A DNA stretch of 64,000 bases, taken from Trichobilharzia szidati. Taxonomy: Eukaryota > Platyhelminthes > Trematoda > Strigeidida > Schistosomatidae. Under the pieces are notes generated by a model that worked only from the letters and a program-made list of their open reading frames with translations, was not told the origin of the DNA and ran no database searches. The DNA is taken from the NCBI GenBank assembly GCA_944472155.2, contig OX235271.1:94191256-94255255 (forward strand), given 5' to 3'. Positions within the stretch are counted from its first letter, which is position 1. Every line of letters starts with the position of its first letter. Shown piece by piece: positions 1 to 11,416 of the stretch. The position numbers were made by a program, and so were the translations under genes.

Positions 1-980
1 ATAATTCCACTGTGAGTGTTCGAACTTCACCGGAAGGAACTTGAATTGGACAAAGTGTGCGACTAACATTCCCGTATGCTGGTCTTTGTATACATGAATT
101 AGGTTATAGAATGTAGTGAAGAAACTCACATAGAATTGAGAACCACTGGCACCTGGAATGACATCACATTATGCACTTGTTTGATTACGACTAATATAGG
201 ATAATCCAAGTTTGGGTTATAATTGACCAAATGTATCCGAATGACAAATTCCTATGAAAATAACATGAAGTTTAAAAGTATATTTTTTCATACGCTACGA
301 TTCGAAAGAGCAAACTGATACTCTATCTTTTTATCGCGTGAAACATCATCATAGTAGGGCTCGTCCAATTTGGCTTCATTTGGGATTGATTCGATCTCAA
401 TAAATAAACAAGCTATAATGAACTTTATCCCGAAAAGTAAAATATTCATAGCAAATTATCGAAGACATAGGAACTGGATACAGCTGAAATATAAAACAAA
501 TATTTATTAGTGCCTTGATTTTAAGAAACACAGAATTAAGCTAGACAATTTTTATACAAACATAAAACATATATGAGCTACACGTTTATCGATGACATAG
601 AGATGTTTCTAAGTGGTAAACAGATATCCTTCTGGAACCGTAGAAACCGACAGATATGTTTTGTGCAGATTTTACCCGCAAATGGTACTCAACACATTAC
701 ACCAGCAGTTAGTTATAGTGAAAACGCCGTAAAACTTCCCAACAAATATATATAACTAACGTCACATTGATCATTTATAACCCAGATAAGTCATCCCTAC
801 TTGACCAATAAACGTGTAAAAGAGGCTTCTTAAATGCAATACTTAGGCGAACAACTCCAAGTTATATGTATATATAGGAGTTAAAATCTCTGCTACCAAA
901 ATGCTGAATGAAGTTGTACATTTAGTTCTGTTAGTAATTTCCACCACAGAAACAAAGATATTTGAAGAACAAAACGGATT
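1..980. other. AT-rich stretch with no recognised gene
   Basis: Short open frames here (for example 573-755) have no recognisable domain, no splice context and ordinary AT-rich composition. I see no repeat that I can name. Confidence 0.5.
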
Positions 981-985
981 TCCAA

Positions 986-1115
986 GTCGGCCTACGAAAT
1001 CATATCAGTTGGAGAACCAGTGGAAACCAGGGGTGTTGGATACCTGTTTTATCCCAGTTCTCGGCACTTCATCAACACTCCCCCACGACCTTACCGGGTG
1101 CCAACCTAGGTTCGT
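986..1115 (-). repeat. Decayed hammerhead-bearing SINE (S-alpha-like)
   Basis: On the minus strand this matches the tRNA-head plus hammerhead SINEs at 23.2, 44.0 and 45.7 kb: the 'agaaccagtggaaa' tail segment, then the ribozyme block, then a degraded B-box region around 1085-1110. It is the most diverged copy that is still recognisable. An open frame at 901-1122 is only read-through of this repeat. Confidence 0.6.
1033..1078 (-). ncRNA. Hammerhead ribozyme relic
   Basis: Seen on the minus strand: stem I GUGUUG/CAACAC is fully paired, although both strands differ from the GUACUG/CAGUAC of the other copies, so the changes are compensatory. The core reads AUGAAGU and AAAAC instead of CUGANGA and GAAAC, and stem II is weak. 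Self-cleavage is unlikely. Confidence 0.5.
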
Positions 1116-1159
1116 GATCTAAATTGAGACCAATCAAATCCCTATAAACCAGCACTTAA

Positions 1160-3640
1160 AATGGATTTCTATTCTTTACCAGCTCTCACGACTAGTAAAT
1201 TATTGATAAATAATAATTGTTATGTTCAAAACAAATTCGTAAAATCTAGCCAACATGGTAGTTCGGAAGATAAAAACAATGAACGCATACAAAACGCAGT
1301 AAAATAAGCTTTTCGACAGAACTGACTGTCGCACTATACGCAGCTGGTAATGATGATGTTAAAGTAAAATTTAATGCATGTAACACTGCTACATCTCACA
1401 GCATCACAGAGATCGTATGACACATAAGAAACTAGTACACACAGTGTTTAATTGCATGGATCAAATAGACAGATTACGCCCAGTTTGTTGTTTTAGCCAA
1501 CTACAGGTGGAATTAACAAACTGAAAATCAACACAAGCAAATTTAATATCCTCCTAAACAGCGAATACCTATTTATTTTGAACAGAACTAATAAAACTAA
1601 GGTAGATGAACTTCTTAACAAAACTGGCAATGTTAAGGAAGGCTATATATTTTTAGGTACTGTGTATAACGATCGCAAGAAAATGTTTAACTGTTCAGGT
1701 TACTACTGATCTTGGGGAAAAAGTATACCTGGGAAATAGGGCTTTTCAGTTAACAATATACAATATCTTCAGTACCCAAAATCAAATTTAAATCCTGTGG
1801 AGGATTTTGAACCTGAGTTCTTAGCTGACGTCTACTGAGTAAGCAGTCATACACTTATTTGGTTAAGAAGCAGTCACAATTCACAGAAGTGACCAGTAGG
1901 TATAATTAACCTTTAACATTTTAAGAGAAGTGATTTGTGACCACTTCAGGAAGTCATAATGATTCTCTGAAAAACTCTGCTGTTACACTCGCAACAAATC
2001 AATAAACTTTCCATAGCAGAAGTGATCTAAATAGTATGTTGCATATTTCCAAGGAATTCTAAACCTATTTCAACAACCATTTATAACGCCACCTACTGGA
2101 AATTCTTCAATGTTTTCGTACATGACACATAGACACATTTGTCCCTAATAAATCTTTATTCGAATAAAAACTATAAGTTAAAAGCACTGGAGATATAAAA
2201 CCAACCACATTGAGCAAATGCTAGGAAGCATCCCTATGATTTCAAGGTTTCTATTGAGTGAGTGAAAATAGATTTCTCTGTGCCTTGTATTATGACTAAA
2301 ACAATAACAATTACACAATTTGGCATGAAGTGAAATTAGACGAGCAATGATTACATTTATTAGTTCGTTAAAGTGTTGTATCAATTTTGTCGTTCAAGCA
2401 GAAAATTTACTTTACTTTTCATCTTTAATCTACTGCCATTCACTGCCAGATTAGATCAAAGCAGTGTGACATAAGAACTTCTTCAGCTTCACAACTAACA
2501 ATAGCTTCAAGGGCACTGAAAGATCTTTCGGTGCATTATAAACACCTTGGCAGCCTATAGCTGAGTGCAAGTACTAACAGAAGTTTGGGTAAATCTATCC
2601 TAAATCTGGAAGTGAGACCTAATTAGCCTTAAGGCTTTCAAGCTATTTGCCGTATGTATTTACAAATCGAGTTTCAGCTTCATTTCAAACTCTCAGGATC
2701 AAGATTCGGCGAAAATCTGTGAAAAGATCTAGACAAAACTTCTGTGATTTGTGACTTCACAAATACATTCTTAATACTGATTATTTCGAGGAATGAAAAT
2801 AGACTAACAGAAAAACTAAAGCACATCCAATATCCAATAATATATGCTTATATAAGCACAATATTCCCGCTATTAAAAAGATTTAAGGACAAATGCATAA
2901 ACCTCTTCACAAATGTGAAGACTAACTAGTAAAGAAATTAAATAGCTTGTTAAACAAACCACTTATAAGGATAATAGAGTACTAACTCACTCTGCTGAAT
3001 AAAACATCTGCTTGATTGTCAAGGTTAAATTGCACAAACAATTGCTGCATAAAAACACACAATTGCTCAACTTGGAACATCACTTAGTTTCAGCAGTGCT
3101 GCATGCTGCTTCACAAAAATTAAAGAGCACCACTTAAGTATGACTGAGATCTTATCAGCGATTTCGACAATACAACACTGTGGACAATTTCAGACAATTT
3201 TATACTGTAAAATTGTTCAACACTTTATCAGTTCCATTGAAAAACTGGTACGGAATGAAAAATATGTCATTTGTGCACTTAAAGTCTGATAGTTATAATG
3301 GTCTGCTTTCTAATAAAAACTGATTTTATTTCTTGCGCTCCAAGTGGAGAACAGGTACTCAAGCTTCTGACGTTCTACTAGCGCTTTGTATCAATGAAGT
3401 AGATCCACGCCTGACCTTCTCTCCCCTCCCTGATGACTTACGGCTATTCTGCTAGGTGAGGTTCAGGGTCGCGTCAGCTGGAATTCGACTCCCAAGAATA
3501 GTTGGCTGGCAATCCACCACCTGACCAGTGTTTATGACTTTCGAGTGGAACAAAAGTCATTCACGCCACACTTCGCTTTCATTTATTTCTGTGTCATCAG
3601 TTTCTGTTACCTCTACGACCGCTTATGAGATATAATTTTC
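1160..3640. other. No recognised gene
   Basis: AT-rich sequence with only short open frames. Around 1500-1690 (+) a translation with 'INTSKFNI' and 'GYIFLGTVYND' faintly recalls the C-terminal part of a LINE reverse transcriptase, but too weakly to call. Confidence 0.4.
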
Positions 3641-3643
3641 TCT

Positions 3644-3841
3644 TTATCTGATCTTTTTTGTGCCACACGGAGATGCCAGTCTTTGGGTTTTCAATATCAG
3701 TTTCACGCGACGACCCAGAGTGTAATGCTTCTCGACGTCCGCCTCAGAGTTTGTCTGATCCATAGCCATTTCTTCCGTTTTTTCTAATGCACACGAGGAA
3801 TCTGGCTGGTTGACTACCTCTTGGAATTCATTTGTCGCCAT
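3644..3841 (-). CDS. Possible exon of an unknown minus-strand gene
   Basis: I do not recognise this 65-codon open frame. It opens MATNEFQEVV and has an acidic, Gln/Asn/Glu-rich first half followed by a basic stretch (GRRVKLILK). It is less AT-biased in amino-acid content than the neighbouring random frames, which is why it is listed. A GTGAAA that could serve as a splice donor lies inside it, after the GRR codons. No neighbouring exon was found. It may equally be chance. Confidence 0.2.
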   Translation of the reverse strand: MATNEFQEVVNQPDSSCALEKTEEMAMDQTNSEADVEKHYTLGRRVKLILKTQRLASPCGTKKIR

Positions 3842-3849
3842 GCAGGTAG

Positions 3850-5505
3850 CTGTTTAGCAAATCTGTTCTGTTGAAATCATTTTCCGTGACATGCTAAATC
3901 ACTGAACTTGTACAATCTGTTGGCTTGTCTCACAGAGTTGTGAGTTGTGTTCGATTTAATGGTCCTTATAAGTTATCAATTAGGTGTTTTCTTTATTTAG
4001 CCTGTTTTCTGGTTGTACCCTCTTCAATATCTCTCTGCCTCCATATTCTTGTGGTCTCTTCCCACAAAAATAACTGGTTACTTGATATGCTGTTCTGAGG
4101 ACTATCTTAAGTGTAGCCTGTTCTACTTCACTCATCATTGTTGCAAAGGCGCTTTATTTCATATCTTACACTGCCCTTCACTCTACTCTCGTGTGCTGTG
4201 TAGATACCGCCCACTTCATTGCTTCACATTTAACACTTGCAGTGGTGTTACTAGAAATATCAATAATGAAACTTTACTTTCAATTGATGACGGAAAATGC
4301 ACCTAGGAATGCTGACGTTTGTTAACAGTGTGGTTTATACAAACTGATGTTCACATCATACAACTCTTATACTGCCTACCATGCTTAGACCAAAGGCAGA
4401 TCAAAAAACCTGAATCGTGGCGCGATGATGAATGCTCAGCTAGCTAAGAATCACGCACTAACGACCGAACGCAACGCGACAGCGTGTGATATGGCGAGGA
4501 TTCTAGACAACAAACCTTCTGCTTAAAAAGCAGACCTAGACAGTGGAGGTCAACATTCGGTGTTGAGTACAGAATTCCTTGGTCAACTATTTTTGGGGAA
4601 TTATTTACCGCCACATGCTCAATCTGCAGCAGGAATTCATAAGAACGGGAAAATACTGCTTTGATAGTTATTGCCCAGTCTGTATTTCGTTGGACACGAA
4701 AGACTGTGAATTGATAAGTCATCCGGTAATTGCTTCCCGACTCTAGAGGGGCTTCATAAATAAGAAGTCGTGCACCAGCCGCTAGTCAGATTATTGTGAC
4801 CATTTTACAAATAAAACACCTAAAGAATTTTCATTGTAGATGTTAGCGAGGCTTTTGGCAAAGATCCACGTAAAAAATCTACGACCTTATGAACCATTTG
4901 ACAAGCTTATCAGTCAGACAAGTTCTTTCTTCACAAAAAGAGAATATTTAGTCAAGACTGACCGCTAATCCTCTGACCTAAGCCCACATTACTCGATGAA
5001 AGGAAAAGCAGCATTCTTATTTCTCTCCTGCTTCTCTTATTCACAAATAACAACAGGTCCTGTGGTTAAGCAAGAAAAATCATGTTGCTTGTCAAGAGCT
5101 CCAGAATAGTAAATTGTTTCCGCCACAACGACATGGGCGTTTTGAGAAAAATTCTAAACAAATTGAACAGTTCAGGTGATATTCTAGTAAACCAGTTGGT
5201 TAGACTGCTTGAACTTCTTTGCAGTGCCCATATACGTAGGATGACTTCCTCTTTCCGGTGTAGTTATAGATCTTGTGATAAGACATCCAGATCCACCCTT
5301 TCCTGAATTCGGCGATAAGGTGCTGCCCGACCATAATAGTTTACTGACTTCGTTATGAGTGACACCTGCATCTATACACGAGACTTGTAATCGCTATGCT
5401 GTCCTGAATAGTGACCTAAGGTAATCCTTCCAAAAAAGTCAGGAATACCAACGGTTGTTTTATGAAAGCTGTGGTGAGCCGCCTGCAGATAATATTGCTG
5501 CAAAT
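3850..5505. other. No recognised gene
   Basis: Open frames at 4013-4306 (+), 4444-4722 (-) and 5082-5306 (+) show no family motifs, and the translations look like chance reading of AT-rich DNA. Confidence 0.4.
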
Positions 5506-5509
5506 ATTG

Positions 5510-5845
5510 TTACCCGTAAACTAACTGACATTTTGCAATCCATTTTTATACTTTTAGGAATAGCCTACCTTATCTACACATGTAATGCAGCCTTCAGTTA
5601 TAAAGTACATTTTCGCTGAATTTAATCAATAGCGATGCCTAGAATTATGTCGTGCAGATTTTTTTTACCCATATAAAGTGACCCTACTACTTTTTTCCAT
5701 AACACTTTCTGGTATATTCATCTTGTGTAATTGAATAAGTGTAATAATTCTTACTCCAGGTACATATTATATAACAGGCTGATAATGCCTGTGCACTGGG
5801 GTCCCTCACGTGCAAACAAATGAAAATATGTATTATTATTACCGT
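5510..5845 (+). repeat. Unclassified ~335-bp repeat, copy 1
   Basis: This block aligns by eye with 9065-9380. Shared landmarks in order are 'gtaaact', 'ttttatactt', 'cctagaattatg' and a terminal block 'gcctgtgcactggggtccct' that runs into 'tattattatta'. The ATT-rich end suggests the 3' end of a retroelement (SINE or LINE tail). I cannot name the family. Confidence 0.5.
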
Positions 5846-7430
5846 AAATAGGATTTTGCTAGCGGACGAAAACCACTGGCCACTGTTTATGGGACCGAAC
5901 AAATTCGTCAAATCCACTGAAGCCCCAGCCAATTCGCGCATCATTGGTCAATTTGTCAATCACTGCTGACTGAATCAAAGCAAACTGTCATGTGGTTGAG
6001 TGTTCCTGTATTCTGTCAGAAAAATCATTAATAAATACACATCTGAGCAGCTATGAGATTCATATTCTCCCCTCAATATTTGGGGGAGTGTTGAGAGCAG
6101 TTCGGTAACCAAGTTAGGTGGGTTAGGCTAATGAGCCGGTAGGATGTCTTGTCAAGGCCTGGATCCAGCAGGAGAGATAGCCACACAACAAACATGAGAG
6201 TTTCTTATAGTTGAAGGTAGGCGGAAAACGAGCTCGAAGAAGTTCAAGCAGCCCAGATAAACGACTTCCTGGTGTATGAATTTTACGGTGATGGTTGATT
6301 TTTCGGTAGCATTCACTAACGTATGTCTGACTCTCCACTGTGTCAGTGGCTGCCTTATTGTATCCAGTTATTATTGTATTTGGATGCGGTCCTTTGAGGT
6401 ATAGAATTTCCTCGAGCGGAATGTTGTTCAATGAAACCATATGAGTAATTTTTACTATCATTTGCCCGCTGAATGGTACAGTTACAAGTGACCGGTAATC
6501 AATTTCACCGTTATGTACGTATGCAAAATTTGAAAGTATATTTTTGAATTTTCAAGGAATCATGCTGGCATATCGTGCCTACTTACTGAAACTCTGTTGA
6601 CTTATTGGTTTGGTAGTTGTTGGTATTCATAGCTTAATTTCAGCACTAACTTCAGTTTTCATGTACTTATAACGGTCAGCTTTTCATTTTAAGACAAAAG
6701 AGCCAGCGCTATGGTCATAACACGTAGCATTGTTGCGAACTTGTGTTTCAAGTGGCCTTCATTTTGAGGGAAGATTTAACTGCTGCGATATTCCGATTTC
6801 ATATACATAATTTAGGCTCGTACGTGAAAGAAACTTATTATCTTAGCTGGAACAAGGGCAAGTTGTTCAGAAGGTTAGGGAGACTTTATTTTTCAGTTTG
6901 TTTGTATAAATACCATCGCTCATCTAGTTGCATTGCAATTCCACATGAAGCAAAAGATTATGACTGTCTTGCTCGCTCTTCTGCAAAAGAAAGTTAACAA
7001 CACGGGAATTACTTCACAAGACTGTCTATATCAAGTTCAGTAAGGATCAATAGAAGTTTTTCCACTTCAGTGTTATGAGTTAATTTGTGAACTGTGTTGG
7101 TCCCTACAGTAATTGATTTATCATGGGTACTTCATTTTGAAAACAAAAGTGTATATGTTTTACTAAATCTTGTGCACTTCATGTATAGACTTAATGTTCG
7201 TCCAGGGGTTATATGGCAATTGCCTAATTTTTCAATCAGGCTAAAATTATGACCCGTAATCTCAAGAAATGTTGTGATTTTCATTTTCAACAGCCCACTA
7301 TCTATTGAGTTTGGACAATGAGGAAAAATAACTAGGTTTCTTGAAAAGCTAGTGCGTCAGTTTGTGAATTCCATGAATTACGCAAATTGCATTCTATTCA
7401 CTTAGTACTAAAACTAAACTACGAGGGAAC
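5846..7430. other. No recognised gene
   Basis: Only chance open frames (for example 6123-6461 minus and 6743-6997 plus). No motif or repeat could be named. Confidence 0.4.
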
Positions 7431-7437
7431 TCACATT

Positions 7438-7650
7438 TCCAAGAAGGATGTAATACAGGGCTCATTTGTACAACTGTCGTCCTTATTTGAGTTCAATTTC
7501 ATCATACATGTATTAGTGGAATTTTCTGTCATTGACTTAAGGGATTTACCAGGGAACGGTCTCGTCAACTTGGATTCAGCTGATGATATTGTCCACCCAG
7601 GTTGTGAGAATTGACCACTCAGTCTGAAAGATATGAAAATACCACTATTG
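7438..7650 (+). pseudogene. LINE reverse transcriptase fragment
   Basis: The plus-strand translation contains FEFNFIIHVLVEF followed about 20 residues later by LVNLDSADDIVHPG. This is the spacing and content of RT motif B' (SPFLFNF) to motif C (LEYADDIVL) in schistosome RTE-like LINEs, such as the element at 23,961-27,963. The catalytic Asp pair is still present, but the first aromatic residue is replaced (SADD), and stops follow. An old fragment with no visible ends. Confidence 0.55.
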
Positions 7651-7659
7651 TTTGGTTGT

Positions 7660-8205
7660 GGTTTGTAAGTAGTATGATATGGGGAGTAATATTGGGGTTA
7701 AGTGTTATTGTTACGTAGAGATGTGACTCCAAATCGTTGTCAATAACACAGATGCATCCATTTTGTGTAATCTCACGTATCCAATCAACCCTCATGTTTT
7801 TTCTCGTAACAAAGGTTGATATTCACCATCTACAAGTAAAATATCCATTTGAGGAATGTGGAATATATTTATTAGTGATTTAACATAGAAAACAAAATCA
7901 ACGACACTAGTAACTACCTTCTTTAGTATAGGCAAGCCAATACTGTATGCAGATATTAAGGTGACATATACCTGCACAAACACAGATATCGGTACAATTA
8001 TGAACTCCATACATGAAGAATTAACAAAATGGATATATGTGTGACACTGAATATATTGAAAGTGTGCTGGCTCTGCATAGTCCCTATACATATTAAATAT
8101 AATGATAATCTGTATATCTTACACTTTGGTTTCAAAACATGATATAACCTTAGACACACTCAAGGTACGGTGGCTATAGAACAATGTAAAACAGCCACCA
8201 GCAAA
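7660..8205. other. No recognised gene
   Basis: AT-rich sequence. The minus-strand frame 7792-8091 has no family resemblance. Confidence 0.4.
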
Positions 8206-8209
8206 TTTT

Positions 8210-8305
8210 CATGATTAGGTATGCCCAAATATGGGACAAACTACCTGAGGAAATGCGACTAGCAAGCTCACTGGTGTCCTTTGAAAGCTCTTAGTGACAC
8301 TAAGT
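8210..8305 (+). pseudogene. Possible LINE C-terminal fragment
   Basis: The translation reads AQIWDKLPEEMRLASSLVSF and then a stop. The 'W..LP...R.A.S...F' pattern is the usual C-terminal signature of CR1/Jockey-group LINE polyproteins. Only about 30 codons are recognisable. Confidence 0.4.
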
Positions 8306-9064
8306 GGTTTGTAAGTGATACCAGTGCTAATTCCCATGTAAGAGCTTCAGAAATTATAGGCCCATTTAATGTATGAACTTAGAGACTACACCTGTTGTTT
8401 CTTTTGCCTTTATCTATAATTTCAGACAAAAAAGCAGCAGTCATGAAAATAACACCCATACAAATAAGAGTCGATGGAATTATGTCTACCTGATACAAAG
8501 CCTGAACCATAATCAACATACGAATGAAATATGAGAAAACAAGGTCGAGACTTACCACAACATCACATGGAAGGATATAAGTTACTTGGACATTATTTAT
8601 AATCCACCAACTGGTCTCCTTTCCAAAAGGAATGCGGCATTTTATCCACAGTTATGAGCAAATACATAAATCCACAGTTCCCGTTGTATACACTCAGTGG
8701 AGATTGCAGCCAACAAAGTAATGCATTTAAAGCATATGCACACTTCCCATAATCACGGCGACACCGCGGAATATATCAAAATCGCAGAGTAATCAAACCC
8801 AACACGCGATGTAATTAACTGAATCCGAAATGCAAACAAGTTGTATTCCGATTTTGAATATTCGTCCATATGTCGATCATGATGACAAATCCAAATCACT
8901 ACCTATAAAGCGTCAATAAATCTGGATATCTATGAAATGACGAAAATATGCTGATAGCTGCATCTCAGATCCCAATGACCCATTCAATGGCAAAATTCTG
9001 CTCCTGCATGCCTCTTCGACATTTTGTATGGTTATGTACATCATGTGTGATATTGCTTAAAACA
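8306..9064. other. No recognised gene
   Basis: Nothing beyond short chance frames. It could be decayed repeat sequence linked to the LINE fragment upstream. Confidence 0.35.
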
Positions 9065-9380
9065 TCGTTTACGGTAAACTGAGTAACGTTTTATAAGCAT
9101 TTTATACTTTATCCACATAACTGTAACGCAACAATCAGTTGTTTCGCTCATGTTCAACAAATTCAAACAGTAATTGTGCCTAGGATTATGCCATATAAAC
9201 TGTTTTAACTTATGCAGAGTGTACTTACGGTCAATATTTCATTATCTTCCCTTGTATATATATTTTGTGTTAGTGAAAAGTTTTAAACATTTTTACTTCA
9301 TGTGTGCATTATTATGATATTGATGATGCCTGTCAACTGGAGCCCCTCAAGTGCATAAAGTGGGAATGTATTATTGTAAG
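9065..9380 (+). repeat. Unclassified ~335-bp repeat, copy 2
   Basis: This is a diverged copy of 5510-5845: 'gtaaact', 'ttttatacttt', 'cctaggattatg' and 'gatgcctgtcaactggagcc', then a 'tattattgt' end. The order and spacing are kept, and divergence looks substantial. Confidence 0.5.
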
Positions 9381-9724
9381 GCGCATTTTATTGTTATATG
9401 AGGGAATTGACTTCAAGCTTTATTTATTTTCCCAAGTATATGTAATCCATCCAACGCATACTTGGTTTTTTTTTGTTAATGCGAAGTCAATATCTCTATA
9501 TTTCTTGGTGTGTTCCATTGAATCACCAGTTATCCGATTTTCCCCACAAACTGAAGATAAAATGACAACAACCATGTTATTTAACCGTAAATCATGTAAT
9601 TTAAATATGTAACTTGAATAACTCTTATACATTCCTATACAACTTGTGTGTCCTATATTTGAATGAATAAATATGTACCTTATTATATTATCATTACTAA
9701 CTATACTTACTAATCGTATGTGTA

Positions 9725-9802
9725 ATTTATCGAACTGATGATGTCTGTAAACTGGCACCCCTCATGTAAAAAAATGAGAATATACTATTATTATTATCGA
9801 AC
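9725..9802 (+). repeat. Unclassified repeat, 3' end of copy 3
   Basis: Only the terminal block is clear: 'gatgatgtctgtaaactgg', 'cccctcatgt', then 'actattattattat'. The 130 bp upstream may belong to the same copy but cannot be aligned with confidence. Confidence 0.5.
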
Positions 9803-11370
9803 CCTATGAGTCGCCGAAATTACTGAGTAACTGAAAAAAAGAAAACAAGGGTTCACAGGATGTATACATGAATATCACCATTAATATAATAATTAACGAG
9901 TTAACAGGGTAAGAATTAACAGAAGCTTATACCAGTGTGCGATTACATCAGTCACTATTTCTGATACAAGTGGATGTTTAGACAAAGCAATACGAAGACG
10001 TAATTTGTCTGAATCGTGTAATGGGTTCGCGCAACACAATGCGAACAGTCTGAACACACACGGAATTGTCATAGGAATATATATGAAATTAAAAGGAGTT
10101 AAGAGATGGGGAAATAAATTTAGGTGAAGTTAAGAAGACACATGTAAGGTCAAAATAACGATGAAGATCACTAAACCAAATAACAGAGGTAATAGTACAT
10201 CTGACGTGACCGATGTCAAAACTAAGTTTACCAAGGAAGGTTTAGTGTGATGACGAATTGTTTTTGAATGCATAAAGGTGGTTTAAACTTTCTAATTGCT
10301 AGGGGTTCCATAAACTTTAAGATAAGCCTTAACACACGTTTTGTGGATGGGTATGTTTAAAAGATGTGAGAAAACTAATTTTATGTGCTGTCTCTATAAT
10401 ATGTTTGGCAATAGAAGAGCTAGGTTTCCTGTTATCACCAGTAATAGGTTCTGAGGATTCTATTTGTTCCTCCGAAACCAGCCCTTAATTGCAGAGATCG
10501 ACGAGTCCTCCCTAAGTAAATGCAGCAACTGGTTCTAAACATTACGTCCGTAGATTTAATAAACGTCGGGCACTGCGTCTACATGATTCCAAAATAATCC
10601 TGTGAACTGTCGTTGTACAAACGCACATAATGTAGCTTCAGGACAATAGCAAAAAACTGGATGGTCTACGAAAGCAAACTCAGTAATAGGACAAAATGGC
10701 GCACACCTCTGATGTCTTTACATACCTGATAATGTTGACGTTTAAGTTATCCAAATCCAGCAAAGTACTAGGATACGTTGTAGTGTGCATTTAACACAAC
10801 TGAAATTTTAGGCAGAAAACAGCGAATGTTGCATGTGACCATTAAACACATTGCAGTTTCTGTCCAGAAATGAACACCAATTTTTGCTTATATCCATGGG
10901 TTCCATTGACTTCTAGCAATCAAAACACGCAAAAGTGCGGAAGAACGAAATCAATATCAACCATATTCTTCGGTTCCCGCAACTGAAATAGGTACTGCAC
11001 AACAGAGTACAAGTCGCCAACTAGCTGCAAACAAATTTTTCGAAAGCCGGTCACCGATGCATACTCGGTACTCGGGAGACGTTTTGATAGAAAATATTAT
11101 TATTTCTTAATTTAGAAAAGCGTAAAAATTTGTATTTACCTTCACGCATGTGTGGAAATACTGCCATAAGCGACAGTATATTTACACCCAGCTGGATTTG
11201 ATGTAGTTTTGTATACAGAAAAGTATTGATTTTGTTATATTGTAGCCCGGTACAGTAACTGCGAACCGTTACCGTTAAACTTACACGTTTTCAATGAAAG
11301 CAACTGGGGTTAATGGAGTTGCATTTAATCATATAAATCATTAAGTTCGGTCTGCTAAACGAGAGGCGGC
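9803..11370. other. Upstream region of the E2 enzyme gene
   Basis: There is no second gene here. The promoter of the ubiquitin-conjugating enzyme gene should lie in or near the last few hundred bases. I cannot point to a convincing core-promoter element or trans-splice acceptor. Confidence 0.35.
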
Positions 11371-11374
11371 TGTT

Positions 11375-11416
11375 ATGAATCTAAGCGCAAAGGCGCCCAA
11401 GAAATGTCTTCAGTAA
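11375..11416 (+). promoter_or_regulatory. Upstream ORF overlapping the E2 start codon
   Basis: An ATG 29 bp before the main start opens a 13-codon frame (MNLSAKAPKKCLQ) that ends in TAA at 11,414-11,416. It overlaps the main ATG (11,404) in a different frame. If the mature mRNA includes this ATG, it could reduce initiation at the main start. If transcription or trans-splicing begins downstream of 11,375, it is irrelevant. Confidence 0.4.

Noticed and set aside
1490..1700. LINE reverse transcriptase remnant
   Set aside because: Only two weak patterns (INTSK, YIFLGTVY) and no catalytic motif; not enough to annotate.
7387..7614. A small host gene
   Set aside because: The frame includes the NLDSADDIV motif and the upstream FNF block of a LINE reverse transcriptase, so it is a retroelement relic.
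9304..9758. Two ~110-codon open frames overlapping on opposite strands
   Set aside because: Sense/antisense chance frames in AT-rich DNA; no family motif, and part of the span belongs to the unclassified repeat.
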